64,000 nucleotides of DNA from Crambe crambe (Eukaryota > Porifera > Demospongiae > Poecilosclerida > Crambeidae): NCBI GenBank assembly GCA_963924555.1, contig OZ004592.1:3224001-3288000 (forward strand). Direction: 5' to 3'. Shown piece by piece: positions 1-14,100 of the stretch. Made by a program: the position numbers and the translations under genes. Position 1 is the first letter of the stretch, and each line of letters begins with the position of its first letter. The notes beneath the pieces are model-generated. The model saw only the letters and a list, made by a program, of their open reading frames with translations. It searched no databases and was not told where the DNA came from.

Positions 1-204
1 AGATAATCAGTATGGCCAAGAATTCATAATTTCATGGTCAGTCAAAACACATTTACGATATAGTGTTTGCTCATGAATAATTCATATAGGTAATCACATG
101 TTGGGTATAATTGCATGAGAATCTGGCTAGGTAATTGCACAAAGTGAAACCGAGTGCAATCTTAGACAGTTTCAAATGAAATTGTATGAAAAAACATGTG
201 ATTG

Positions 205-251
205 CCTTACCGCACTCTCTATGTAGGCTTGACACGCAAAACACCAACGCT

Positions 252-318
<67 letters not shown>

Positions 319-1248
319 CTTCTTCTTCTTCTTGACAGCCATAACTCCCGACTGCTTCATCATATATCTATGATTTTGGTACCATATTGAAGCTCTACAC
401 CTGATCTAAGGAATGGTATAGTTAAAATTGAAGTAAAGCTCAAGTCCTAACTGTCCGAGTGCCTTTGTGGACACTTGACAGCCATAACTCCCGATTGCTT
501 CATCCTATATCTACGATCTTGGTACCATCTTGAAGCTCTACACCTCAGGTAAGGAATGGTATTGTTCAAATTGAAGTACAGCTCAAGACTGTCAATTGCC
601 ATTCGAGCGCCTTCGTGGACGACCCAAATTCTCGAACGCTTCGTAGACAGCACAGTTAGTTTATACACTTCGTAGACGCTACATAGACAACACTAGAACG
701 CTTCGTAGACACAGTTAGTTTATACACAGAGAAAAAACTGTCATGCTGAGTTGCGGTGGGTGTGGTAAGATTATTTGGTAAAGGGTTGTTCTTGACATCC
801 ATCGGTAGCAGCACCCCTTGAAAAAAGTGTGCAACAAGTGAGAGTAAAAATATTTGATGTATGCTGGAGTACATGACTGTAAAAAGTACGGAAACAAAGT
901 GCTAGCAATGTACTGCATTTGCTCTGCTAACTGTCACAGAATTGACAAACCCTACATCACTGCATGGACTGCATCTGTCACTGTGCTCTGCTAACTGTAT
1001 ATCGCTGCAAGGTGTAGCCAAAAAGGATAATATGGCATGAGTGATGTAGGGTTTGTCAATTTTATGACAGTTAGCAGAGCACAGTGACAGATGCAGTCCA
1101 TGCAGTGATGTAGGGTTTGTCAGTTCTGTGAAAGTTAGCAGAGCAAATGCAGTACATAGCTAGCACCTTGTTTCCGCACTTTTTATAGTCATGAACTCCA
1201 GCCTACACCACTCTTTCATTTAGAAGAAATGTTTTTACTCTCACTTGT
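205..1248 (-). mobile_element. PH-3 element, second copy in inverted orientation
   Basis: Reverse complement of the 43682-44697 element: tail box CACTCTCTATGTAGGCTTGA at 213-232, an expanded (AAT)n at 258-318, the duplicated body segment, then the head ending CTCTCACTTGT at 1248. The tail hairpin is damaged (GATTGCCTTACC). Confidence 0.75.
258..319. repeat. (AAT)n microsatellite
   Basis: About 20 uninterrupted AAT units followed by a short (CTT)n. It lies in a PH-3 body where the sister copy at 44621-44640 has only about six units. Confidence 0.95.
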
Positions 1249-1497
1249 GTGGTAGTCAGCCAGGTAGGAAGCTGTTTATGTGAACCTGTAATGCTTGCCA
1301 CATAAGCCTTGTGGGTGGCCTAGATAAGCCTACAATTCACTTTGAAAAAACGTAGAAATAAATCAAGCTAGCCTACCATCTTCAGAAACATTGTTACTAT
1401 GGCTAGTCTGTCCTTACTATAAATAGTCTGCACATGTGCAGATGTAGGAGTGCAATTATAAACTACGAGTGAAAATGTATTAGTAAATATTAACCAC

Positions 1498-2060
1498 ATG
1501 ATTAATGACTTAATGAGGTGACCAGTTATACTGGCTATGAGATGCTATAGTTCAAAACTATGATTTCATACTGACTAGCACTTCCTACTCTACAACTGAG
1601 GGCAAACCAGATGCTCTAGAACACTACTGTTGCAGAGAAATTCGACTGCTAAGCAGCCATGACTCGATCAAATTTTGGTGTCAATTTTTGCTGTGTGCCA
1701 GCTGTCTTTTGTGCTTATTCCAGTTGTGCAAACCAAGATGTAGGTCTGCTTGAAGAGATTTTGGATGGAAAAGGCAACAATCATGAGTTTTGATTATTTT
1801 AAGCCATCAATCGAGCGATCGAACAGCTAACAAGTGCCTTAGCTCTCGAAATCTCTTAGCCCACTAAGTACAAAATAGTCGGCACATGGCTGCAGTTCGA
1901 GAAAATTGATGCCAAAAAAATCGATCAAGTTATGGCTGTTTAGTGGTTGAGTATCTCTGTAATGGTAGCATTCTAGAGCGTGGTTTTCCCCTAGTTGTAA
2001 GACACTGTAGTTTTTAACTGTAGCATCTAACTGCTTGCCTCATTAACTCATGATTAGTGC
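1498..2060. mobile_element. Foldback element FB, about 560 bp
   Basis: Outer arms ATGATTAATGACTTAATGAG and CTCATTAACTCATGATTAGT pair. Inner parts also pair (CTACTCTACAACTGAGGGCA with its complement near 1990, GCAGCCATGACTCGATCA near 1660-1680 with 1918-1940). Partial copies are at 7965-8310 and 9895-10105. Confidence 0.75.
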
Positions 2061-2683
2061 ATACAGTGGAACTGAAATAATTTTACTCCAACCAATGAGA
2101 TGATTACAGAGATGATTACAGACATGCTGTTTGCATCGGGAACAGTGAAAAGTTACAGAAAATAGCTGGAGTAAAAACTAGAGCTCATAGAGTCAATGCC
2201 CAGCTGTAATAAGCCTATACTCATTCAGCTGGTAAGGATCATTAATTTTAGCGCGTAATTAATATTTTAGCATGTACCGGCATGCAGGCCAGTTCGAATT
2301 AACTGATAGCCTTGGAGGCAAAGGCAGCAAAAACATGCATTCAAGCCACAAAGAGCATTATGGCTCCAAGAAAACGTAAGTATGAAATATGCTAGCAACG
2401 CATATTTACAAGTTTTCAAAATTTCTTGCCACAGACATAAACTATATATATAGTGAATCCCAAACAATTGCTTAACCCCTTGGTGTGCATGCACAGCGGG
2501 GTAACAATGCCACATTCCGACTAAAAGTGAGGAGGAGATGGACTGACTTTGTCTACATACTTTTTGGGTTATGTATCATTATTATTTATGTATCACCATC
2601 ATGCATGTACATTTTATCGCGAGCGAAGCGAGCCCCTCTCTATGGTGTACAAACTGGATAATGATGATGGTACCTAGGTCACA

Positions 2684-3216
2684 TTAAGGTGGTGGGCAAG
2701 AGAAAAAATTTCACACAGTAAAATTAAAGTCACACCTACAAAGACAGCCGGATCGAGCTTTTTTTTTCAGGACGCCTTAGAAGGAAGGCTGGCTGCTACA
2801 GCGAGTTTTACCCATCCAGTCACATCCCCAATAGTTGAATGGAGGGGAAGACGTAGACATCGGGGGGCGTTTGGCCCTGGAAATCGACTAAGACCTGCCC
2901 GGATCAACATAAAAAAATTATTTAAGCAACAATAATGATGCAATCTCTACGTAGCCCCCCGCAGTGTAGTTTAAGCTAGCTTTGGGGGGAAAAAAGTGGT
3001 TATAGCTTGCTTCAGGAGTGGATGAGACGTCCAGAAGCTCAATAAACTTCACGTGGATGTTGTTTGACACTGGCTTACTGCATGCTTACTTGACTCTGCT
3101 GGTAAATAGTATCACTATCATTCTACTAGAGTACTATATCATATACAAAATGATGAGTTAAGAGAGAGGAACAGATGACAACATTGAAAATTTTTTTCAC
3201 TAGCCCACCACCTTAA
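2684..3216. mobile_element. MITE with TTAA ends, about 530 bp
   Basis: TTAAGGTGGTGGGCAAGAGA at the left and TTCACTAGCCCACCACCTTA A at the right are inverted repeats flanked by TTAA, the target site of piggyBac- and Kolobok-type elements. A second copy lies at 12402-12852. No ORF. Confidence 0.8.
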
Positions 3217-3301
3217 ATATGTATGCACATACGTTTGTTTCACCTTTGACCCCACAAATAAAACATGCCCATATCTACATAAAAATTATCTGTTACATCC
3301 A

Positions 3302-3560
3302 TCATGCTGCCAGTAGCGATCAGAACGCTTCAATTTCAGCCTTAACGATGTCTAGACGATACTCTCCAGTGTTTAAATTGAGCTGATTTTTGCTTTATTT
3401 GAAAGAAGGGCAAGCTACAGTGTGTGTGTGTATCATCATGCTGCCAGTAGCGATCAGAATGGTTCAATTTCAGCCTTAACGATGTCTAGACGATACTCTC
3501 CGGTGTTTAAATTGAGCTGATTTTTGGATAAAGGCTTTATTCGAAAGAAGGGCAAGCTTT
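3302..3560 (+). repeat. Tandem duplication, two units of about 130 bp
   Basis: The segment starting ATCATGCTGCCAGTAGCGAT and ending GAAAGAAGGGCAAGCT occurs twice, separated by a (GT)n run. Units differ by a few substitutions and an 11-bp insertion. Confidence 0.85.
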
Positions 3561-4990
3561 CCAGTAATGTACTATATAGCCTATACTCCATATAATGCAC
3601 ACTCCAAAAAGCCAACCATTTAATACCTACTCTATCTGAAATGTTTTAGGCTGTGTGAGACTACAAGGTGAGCTGATCTGCATCTGTTTAGTGGTGTAGA
3701 GCAACAGCATAAATATTAATAATTGGCTGGAGTGTCAGTGACAAGTCTACGACGCTCATGACAAGCTTTATGTAGCCATTAGCTACTTCAGAGTTCTCCA
3801 AGCATGTGGACTCTGTAGTAGAAACATGCTAGCTAGCTCAACTGCTTTATAAATGATTGGAAATGAAAATACCTCCTGCTCATCAGTTATCTGCTCAATA
3901 TCTGTAATAATTATCGATACTTGCTATAACTAAGCATTTCAGTTGTCATAGAGACCTAAGCTTAAGTACTTGTGGTAAGCATTATACAGCCTCCTGTGTA
4001 TGCAGTTGTCATCCTGACAGCAATATCTTAGCCTAAGAAGTTTGATTTTCACCAACTGCTTCACTCGCCAATTGAATATGTTACACTAGTATATTGCCAT
4101 GTGCTCAAATAGTAGCTAGTTTTTCAAATGTAGTGTCTCCTTTTGGATCACATCTTTCCAGGATCAATTAGTAGAAAAGGTTGTAGCTAGTAGAATTTGG
4201 AATGGATTTATCCAGAAAGCTCAAATGAGTGATTGTTTAAGAAAAATAAAATGCAACTTAGCTGCTTGTTGAAATGGTAGCTCCTTGGTGCTGAAACTTC
4301 TTCTGCACTTTGATGATGTGTCTAGTAGACGGGATATGCATTCACTGTAGCTTTTGTTGACTTACAGTGGAGGAACTGGAATTTTATTTTTGTACTAGTT
4401 TATGATTGGTGGCCATTTTTCTTCCTACATCTCTGATATAGTGAACTACGGTCTTCATCGTGTCTGTAAAGTTTCATCACACTGGAAATCTGACACTAGA
4501 ACATCAGGGTGGTGTATGCTATAGCTAGCTGTAAGTGCAGAACTAGCTACGTAACTAGCTAGCTCTAGTGCCAACATAAGCTAGTCAGCTTAGAGAGATA
4601 GCTAGTCAGCCTAGAGAGATAGCTACGCATAGTTCTATAAGCTTTTAGGCTTAGGGTTACGTTTTGTAATAACGTTTTTTCACCTACGTACGTACATGGC
4701 TATGCTTCTTACCGTTTCTTCGTGAACGTTGAACAGGCGTGCAACGCTTGATGTTAAACGGTGTAGAAAATTAAACGCACGGGGGACTGTGTGAAAACGG
4801 CAACGGTCAAGGCGTTCAACGCCAGTTCTACGTGGACGGAACGGGAACTTTTTTTTGCGGCCTACCGTAGGTAACAACAGCCTTGTAAATCCAATTCAAA
4901 TTTTAATACTTTTTATACATGTACCATATGTACATTTTACAAATAGCTGTAGCCCAGGGCATAAGGAAAATAAATGCAGTATTTACATAC
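3561..4990. other. No gene seen
   Basis: AT-rich, no splice-compatible open frame that continues CC2D2A and no long repeat recognised. The stretch 4640-4870 (GTTACG... CGTAGGTAAC) may be a small inverted-repeat element. This is presumably CC2D2A intron. Confidence 0.5.
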
Positions 4991-5148
4991 CTTTTTATCA
5001 TAATAATCCACAGCCTTACTATCCTTATTTAGTTGATGGTGATACACTTCTTCCAGTTGTGAACTAAGCACATGTTCACAGCTAAAGAGAGGATGATGTG
5101 AGAAGTGCAGGGATGATATATCCACCTCAAGTTGGTAGATTCCACTGA
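4991..5148 (-). CDS. CC2D2A: CC2D2A exon 9
   Basis: Acceptor tattgcag|TCAGTG joins exon 8 as FSGIYQLEVDISSLHFSHHP, then LFSCEHVLSSQLEEVYHH; donor AAAAAG|gtatgt. It matches human [24 protein letters not shown] closely and is the clearest identifying block of this gene. Confidence 0.92.
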
Positions 5149-8100
5149 CTGCAATATATAATACGGACAGGGGAAAAAGTCTATCCTTGTAATTACACAG
5201 GGAGCTCTAAAATTATCAGAGAGTATGGTAGTACTCTCTAAGTAGGGATGACACAGATTGCCCCATTGGACGAATACTTCTCAGCAACTGAAGACAGAAC
5301 ACCTTCAATGTGCTAGGACTAAAGTATGAAGAGAAGTCAAAACAGTGTTATTTTACAGCGACTTGGCTCTCTTGTTCATATACACAGCCATTCCTACTTG
5401 TCCTATTTATTATTTTCCTTTACTTCTTCATCACCTACTTGTCTCTAATTAGTGCCATATTGATATTGATATTGATATTAGTGCCATAGAGATGATGCAA
5501 GCAGTCCTCAATCTATCATCTGAAACAAAACATCTAGCTACTGGTTCCTGTCCACATATCATGTGACATTGTGGTACTTTTTCCACTAGCATGATTAGTG
5601 TGTGGGCTGCTTCACTTGCCCAATAATCTCAAAGTCTTACCTTGATCAATCAAATTTTGGCACTGTACTTTGACTTCACTCTATTATCAATAGAGCATAG
5701 TTTATTCACACAGTTAAAGTAAAATTTTTCTTAACATGATATGGGCACTCAGACTTAGAATGAGCCTGCAAGTTCACTAGGTAGTAAGTAAGCAACAAAA
5801 TCTTGTGACCTAACAGCATGCAGCATAGTAGGAAGGCAGAGTACATGAATTAGGTAACTGGTATAAATTCAGCACCCCACTGAACATAGTCATAGTATAG
5901 TAGATTTAGGAGGGGTAAATTAACTGTATAGTTGGAAAAAATTTTGGGTGAAACTTCTGTAGCAGAAATTATATAATAGCAGGGATTAATAGCATAAGTA
6001 ATACAGGGGTAATAGCATGAGGCAAAGCTGAGTGCTATTTACTGCATTACAAGTGCTATTAATCACAAAATACCATAGCTAACCATGCTAATAGTATAAT
6101 AGCCAAGGTAGTAGCTGCTTCTGGGTAACTTAGCCCATCAAAGAATGAATAGACTTTAACTATGATCATTCAAAGCGTGATGTATATCTGGGCAGAAGAA
6201 GGAATAGGCTTGGTTGTTGTGTAGTTATAGTGGTTGTTCTTTATGTATAGGCTAATTAGGACATGGAATGAGATAGTAAGTGTGCTATTTCAGTCTATGT
6301 GTGCTATTAATGATTGAAATACTGTAAACATGAAATCAACAAAAAGTTCCCCCATAAAAATTTCCCACTATATAATAATTAAGTGTCAGCGTCCAGAAAT
6401 ACTACAGAAATCTGGTAGAGTTTAATTTGGTGAGAATTTAATTTGGTGGTTGGCAACGGAGCCAAAATTCCAAGAAGTGGACTTGCAAGCCTTCAACTGT
6501 TCCTTTCCTGTCAAACAATGAGCTAGTCATCAAATTATGGATTTAGATATTATTTGTCAGCAGCCCACATTTAATGAAAATGTACTTATCTGCCAATATT
6601 AAATCTCCCGCAATATTTCCAGCTATACGGTATACCACCAAATTTTTGGAAGTGGTATAATTGGTACCAGCAAAAATAGTAGCCTTGAGGTATCTTGTTA
6701 TAACAATGCCTTAAGCTAAAGAATATTAGCCAGAGGGTATGACATTACAGGTTGCTTAGAATAAGGTGGGTATTGCATATAAACACATAAAAACTTACAC
6801 ATTGAAAATGTGAGTGTCTACTGCCATCAGAGTGTAAAATATATGGTCTAGTATGCAGTGTTCTCAGTGGATTGCTCTGTACCAGTAAATTATTATCCTC
6901 TCCAAACCAATCACTACCCTAAAATAATAAATAATAATTATAATACTAGTATTGAGTGACCATAAATATTTTGAGGCATACACTTTAGTGTGGTACATAC
7001 CAAGTAGCAAAAAAAAAAAAAAAAAACAACAAAAAAAACTAAGTAGGAAAAAAAAACAAAACGTAATGTAAATAAATAATCAAAGCGCGATCCTTCCCTG
7101 AATACTAAAGCAACTTCGTCCTTCTCCATGCTGCCTAACTCTACTTCATTTTAGACTGCGCATCAGGTCAGAAATTGTACTACCGTCTCCATGTTGACGA
7201 TCTTTATCATACAATCTAAGAACACGTGCAAGCAGAGTTCTTTAGCTTTATCTATCCTGTAGCAGCGGCAAACCTTGATTGCAGACAGAGATGCGTGTAC
7301 AGGCATTATGTGGTTCAGGTGAGTATCTAGTCAGCTTTACTATCATCGGTAATTGTACTGTACTACTGTCTCCATGTTGACGATCTTTACCATGGAATCT
7401 AAGAACACATGCAAACAGAGTTCTTTAGCTTTCTCCTGTAGCGGCAAGCCTTGATTGCAGACAGAGATGAGACTCATGTACAGGCATTATGTGGTTCAGG
7501 TGAGTATCTAGTCAGCTTTAACTATCATCTGTATTAATAGCTGACAAAAAGCAGTTAGGTCATAATCAACTGTTGTATTATGGAAATGTTTCCTCAGGTT
7601 ATGGCCTTCCAGCTTCAATAATCTGTGACTTGGGACAGTAGTGAGAGAGTAGAGTTGTGCTTCCTGACCTTTCACCTGTTAACTTGCTACAAAATAATAT
7701 TTTTAATGATCAAAATAATTATTGCCTTGACAGCTTCTCTAAGTGACACATCTGTAATGTAAAAAAAATTACACATTGTAAATAATTTATGAATAAGACT
7801 TATTGCCTGTTTTTTTTACTTAGTATGCAGTCGAGTCTTGAAAAAAAAATAAATAAATAACTATGTTTCTTCTCTTACAGGCACTCTAAAACAATTTTTC
7901 CATCTCAGTACTTATGTAATATTTAGTTCACTTTTATCTTTGGTTCTTATTTCCACTAAGCAGCTCAAAGAGATTTTAGCCAGAAAAGCCAACACTCCTG
8001 AGTTTTGATCCCTTATAGCCATCAAGCAATCAAATAGCTAAAAGTGCCATAGCTTTGGTGTATATTTTTTATCTCTTCGAGTCGCCCTACCCACTGGTTC

Positions 8101-11100
8101 AAGATTAAGTACAACATACGGTCAGTACATAGCTGCTGCTCAAGAGATTTTATGACTGAAAATCAATTGAATCATGGCTGTTTAGAAGTCGTTTCTCAGA
8201 AACAGTTAACATTTTAGAGTGTCTAGTTTGCCCTCAGTTGTAGAGTAGAAAGTGCTTCAGTATGATAGCATCTCATAGTCAGTGTTACTACTCGCCTTAA
8301 TAACTCATGAACATTGTACCGTAACCTTAATGCGCCTGCACAAGAATGATGTTATAATGCTCGAGGTGAATGTAATGCACAAGCCAAAGGCGAATGCATT
8401 ACATCACTGAGAGCATTATAGTATCATGCATTAAAGTAAATGGAGCTAGATCAGAGTGATCTGGAGCTGATCACATGACTTGGCTCCTTACAGAACATTC
8501 TTATGACTCGCCATACTTTTTTGCATTTAGCAAGCTCTGGGTTTCAGTAAGAATACCATAAAATAGATTAAATTTAGGTTTTCCTGTTGAAACAGTGAAA
8601 TCCTCAAGTCTATAAAAGATATTTAGCTCCTCTCTTACTGTAAGTGCTAGGGACTGAGGCTGCACAGTTCTTCAAGTGTGCGCTGAATCATCAACAGGGA
8701 CTATCCGCAAGGTGAATCCTTTTAGCATGTGCTTTAAGACACACTTTTAAGAAGATCTGATAGGTCTTACAAGTCATGTGTAGAATAGCCAAAAATTATA
8801 TCCCATCTTCTATTGCTCAGAAAATACTGATAATTCAGTGAGTCTAGTGGGATACCATTTTCTTTTCGTTTATGTAGTACTTACCTAATACATACTTAGT
8901 GCCATTAACAGTGATTTTTTCTCTTCAATGAGGTATTTTATCAGAGAGAAAAGTAGCTCTCGCTACGTAGGGATGACGTGAATGTCAGTGCAAGCAGTGC
9001 AGTATATTTGATTTTGGAGAGAATTGAGCTAGTTGCTACATGAAACTTATAGAAAAGAGTCGAATTGAGGTTACTATGTATATCAAAGCGTGTGGAGCCC
9101 AAGCATCAAATGAAGAGCTGCCTTGCATGAGATAATTTTCGAAATCTTTCACTGCAACAGTGATGAAGGATGACAGTAGTTGAACATATTCCTAAGAAGA
9201 TTTCTAAAAAGTAGCAAAACAAACATTGCCATCATATGGTACACTTGCATGGCCAGATGGATTCGGGTAAAATATTTCAATACTCAACTTTTGCACTACT
9301 GCATTAAATCCACAAAAACCACAAAAATTATGCTTAAGCACCACTAGTAAAGGCCTTAAAAAATTATACGAAATTAGGTCAATGGCAATCTTAAACTCTA
9401 TAGATATGAGCTCCACCTTCCAGATCAGGTTTATTTCAATATTATGATGAAACCTCAAATGGTGACTCTGTTTCAAACAATCTCCGACATCTATATGAAA
9501 ACATCCTAGTTTCGATAAACATGGGGGGAAATATCTTAGGGGTGACCTTCAAACTATATATGCAAGTGAAAAAGCTAGCATTAGAAACCTTACCAAGCCA
9601 CCATAATGTATAAATTATTAAATACTGTACCTCATCATTTCTTTGCAATATTCTGTTTTCCATTTTAATGATGTGAGACCATGGAACTCTAGGTCTTTCT
9701 CCAATGTACAGGCCTTCTTCAGTATTATGAGGACTGACAGTTCTCATTGCTGAAATTATAGGTTACATTTGTGATAGTTTCATAACATAGGAATAGTAAG
9801 CTTATATTCTAGTCCTAAGTGTTAGGAGCAGTCTATTTTGTAATTTTTCCAGCCAACTCAAGGTTATGGTATACATTTGTCTTATGAATAATTCATAAGT
9901 TAAGGCAAGTAGTTGCACTCACTATGAGATGATATTGACTAGCACTTCCTACTATACAATTGAGGGCAAATGAGACATTCTAGAATGCTACTGTTGCAGA
10001 GAAAGATCAACTGCTAAAGCAGCCATGACTCCATTTTTGGCATCCACCTTCTCGAACTACTGCCATGTGTTGATCGTATTTCATGCTTATTCTTATTACA
10101 TGAACCAGTAAGCAGACAAGAAATTTAGCAGTAGCTATGTCACTTTTAAACTGTTCAATTGCTTTGTTCACTCTTATCTAGCTCCTAGTGTTTTATGCGC
10201 CTGCACAAGAATGATGCTATAATGTTCGAGGTGAATATAATCCATGAGCAAGTGCACCATGATTAAAACATATGGAGCTAAATCAGAGCAAGCTCTGGCA
10301 CGCATTGGGTAAGGTTTTCCTGTTGAAAATGCTAAAGTCTACAAGTGAGTATAAAAGCAATCGAATGGCCAAAATCTCTTCGTCTGGCCCTGACCTTGGT
10401 TTGCAAGTCAGTATGAAATTAGTTTTTGACTGTATAGTCAGTACAACTACTTGCCTCATTAACTTGTATTGCAAGGGGGAGGGGTGTATATAATATATAT
10501 CATTGTCGTAAGTTCAAGTTCCATCCTTTGTGATATGGTGACGCCATTGGATAAAGCCACAATGCTTTGCATTTCCCTCAGGCATACTGTGGTGGTGGTA
10601 TAAAATGTGTCCTTAATTAGTAGTGCATTACCTGTTCTAGTGCCTAAATCTCTCTACATCTACTACTGATAAACTGTTGGTGCAAAATTGACCCTCAGTA
10701 TGGTGGCAACACTAGTTCCAGGTGGTCTCCGACATCTCTCAGGCTTCTAAAATTGACATACAGAAGAATACGACTTCTTCTCACAATTAACTACACTCAA
10801 ACTCCACCTATATATATATATACACACACTCAGTGATCACAATAACAGTCAGTCACAGGACATTTTCCAGTCAATTTCTTCATTTGTCTGGTCATTTACT
10901 GCCTTTGTCTGACTAATTTTTCTATTATAGCTATACTCTTAAAATTGCTATTAGATAATCATGTCTGGATAATACTAGAGTGTTACTGTGAGCCCTGCAC
11001 ACTATTGATCAGGAAAGTTCACTGCTTGATTACAATAAGAAGTTAGATGTGTTCTCCAAGATGTACTATTAAATAAGGCAGGAAAACCATGAATACTTGA

Positions 11101-14100
11101 AATTTTTGAGGCTTAAGTTTTTTATGACACAAAATGCAATCAAAATTGGAATGTGTGTGCGTGATTGTCAATCACTGATTGTTCCCTAGAATCATTGAGT
11201 TCTTCAGTCTACTGAAGCTTATAACTAAGCTAGTTAACAAAAAATAGAAAATATCCAGCCATACAGTTATTTATAACAGTCTGATCAACAGTTACTGTAA
11301 AACTACGTACTCGTGAGTGAGCCTCAAGTATGTCCTTAACTCTACACTCATATTATACTCTAGTTGGCAAGTTCACATGCACAGTCACAGATAACTTGGC
11401 CTTCTATCTGTCAGAAAGCATGTTGAATCTGAAATCTTAAAACTTCTCTAGATACTAGCTTTTCACATCCAACATTTCAACCTGGTGCTCAGGTCTTCCT
11501 CAAAAAACACACATGGTGAGGTGACTTATAAAGGTTTAGTCAGATGACAAATCCTCAGGTGTTACAGATGGACCTCCTTCACTGGTCTTTCCATGCATGC
11601 TCAGCAACTGCCGGCTTCCTCTCTTCTCCTTTCCTAATTTTATCACATCATGGACAAGGCACATACACCTTGTTTTGTGCTAAATGCTGACTCTACTTCC
11701 CTGGTCGTTTTTGTCTCTACTTTCCCTGTTCGTTTTTGTCTCCTCCTGCTCCTCCTCCTCCTCCCCCCTCTCCCAACACAAAATACCAACCCATAATGTA
11801 ATATGTCATATCATGGCTACATTAACGTAACCTTAGTGATATGGCTGCAATATGGGGTGGCTGCATTATACAGTGGCCACTACAACTTGTTCCACTGTAT
11901 ATAAAACTCTTACACATTTACCTGGTAAAGAACTAGGCCTAAAGTACACATCTGTTTCATTGATCAGCCTCTCTTGTTGAGGTATATACACAGGAAATCC
12001 CACTAAATCTTCATTAAGAATAAGTGTGTCCATTTCGTTGCCATGATCTGAAACGAAATCTGTCTCGGCCTCATTATCTGGTTGGTCCTATGTATGATAT
12101 AATGTAGCATAGCCATGTGTCTGAGTTAGCCTAAGTACAAAACATTAATTGATAAAGGACATAGGGAACAAGATATACAAGATCCCAGCATGAATATATA
12201 ATTGAAATTGCATGCTATTGGGGCTAGTTTCTTCTAGCTAAGCCTATGCTGTGGCTTTTCCTATGCAGTCTCTGGCCCACGCATACATGGACTTAGTTGT
12301 CAACTTGGATGGAAAAGAAAACCTGGTGACTGTAAGTGTATGTTTCAAATTATACTAATCATATTTTTATACACATAGTATGAAATCCCCACCTGCATTA
12401 TGATAGGTGGTGGGCAAGTAAAATCTTACATCATATTTCTTCATGGCTAGTAAAAATTAGTATGCAAATAGAGTTAAAGTGACACTATAATCATACAAAG
12501 TCTTATAGATGAAGGCAGGGTAAAATTGCACCTAGTATGAAGTTCACTCACACTAGGATAGAGCTACAATCATTATTTTTTGCCAAGAGCTAGCTATTTC
12601 AATATTGCAGGGGACTACGTAGAGATTACATCATAATCATGCTTAAACAGAACATAACATTTTGCTGGGGAAGAAATCAGTGCAGCACTCAAGTAGCTCT
12701 TGGTCGCTACGTAGCCTCCTCAGACCTGCTGACTCTAGCTACTCATGTGAGAGAAGCTTCTACTTGGCAACTATATTAGTGCTATATATGTGAAGCCACA
12801 CCCCTTTTAATTATTGCACATGTATTTTCTGTCACTAGCCCACCACCTTAAACAAAAAGACAAAAAATTGTAAGGAGAAAAATGTTAGGAGAAACCAAGG
12901 TGTGTGATTTATTGATTTTTTATTCGTGGATTGATGTCAATTTAGCAAAGCATGAGTGTATAATACTAATCAGTCAGGACAAGGTAAATATATAAAACAC
13001 AAGAAGGATATATTAAAAAGTGAACCCATGAGTGCCAGGCAGCTAGAGGAAGGGCTATCAGATGCTCATAGCAGTTTATACTTGCCTACTTCGCACTGTC
13101 CCATTTTTACTTTGGTATGTATACATCTTTGTACTATGTACTAATTTATAGTGTGAGTGTGCTTCGCTTTGGTTCTATATCTATTTGGCTATGATTTATG
13201 GTTATGCATGTAGTATCAGAGAAAACACCAAAAAACTAGCTAAGTTGTGTGAGTTCACCCTAGCCAATATATGAATAAATTGGTGGCAAGATGAATCCAA
13301 GACTGATAGGCCTCCTATTGTACCTTACTCAAATAGGTTGACATGGTACTATAATGACTTCATAAATGAAAGGGGATTACCATCACAGTGTTTCCCCCAG
13401 TATACTAAATGCAGGGCGGGCCACCCTGTTTGGATATGGAACTTCAAAGAAAGTGGGCTGGGTCTATGGCACTAATTGAATTATATTCTCATAAGAACCC
13501 TGTTTACAGCTAGGGGAGACTCTGCCATCACTTTAGAGTACACAACCTGTTCATGATCACAATCTTCAGATATATTCATTGATGCCGAATCACTCAAGGA
13601 AGAAGTGAAGAAATCATATGAATCCTGATCATTTGTCTAAAGAAAGAAAGAAATTATTGATATAACTATCAGAGCAAGTGTGGCAGCAGTTCTCTATGTA
13701 GGGATGACCTCCTAAAAAAGGTGGACATCTAAAAACCACAATTCACTTCACACACCTTATGGAGCTGCATAATTTCACTCTAAATGTATGCATGAAATAA
13801 TGATACTCTCCTCTCTTTCTCATTAAACCTTCAAACTCTTGCACCACATAGATTTTCATATTAAACAAGTAAAGGAAAAAATATTTATTCTAAATAAAGA
13901 GAAGTTGGGATGGCTGTGCGGTTCAAAAAAGTTCAGCAACAAGAGAGTGAACTTTAACCCTTTACCCATCACCAACTACGAGCCAACTATTCCTACTTCA
14001 CTCCCATGATGAGATATATAGGGAGTGAAGTAGGAATAGTTACCTCGTAGTTGGTGATGGGTAAGGGGTTACTTGACTGAAGTTCACTCTCTTGTTGCTG

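Noticed and set aside
172..390. Open frames of poly-Asn or poly-Ile
   Set aside because: They are translations of an (AAT)n microsatellite in a PH-3 element.
2360..2375. Possible plus-strand first exon MAPRK followed by a good donor (AAAAC|gtaagt)
   Set aside because: Only five codons, no matching downstream exon found, and the flanks are repeat-like.
10500..10620. Possible tRNA gene or tRNA-derived SINE
   Set aside because: One weak B-box-like stretch but no cloverleaf, no A box at the right distance and no second copy.
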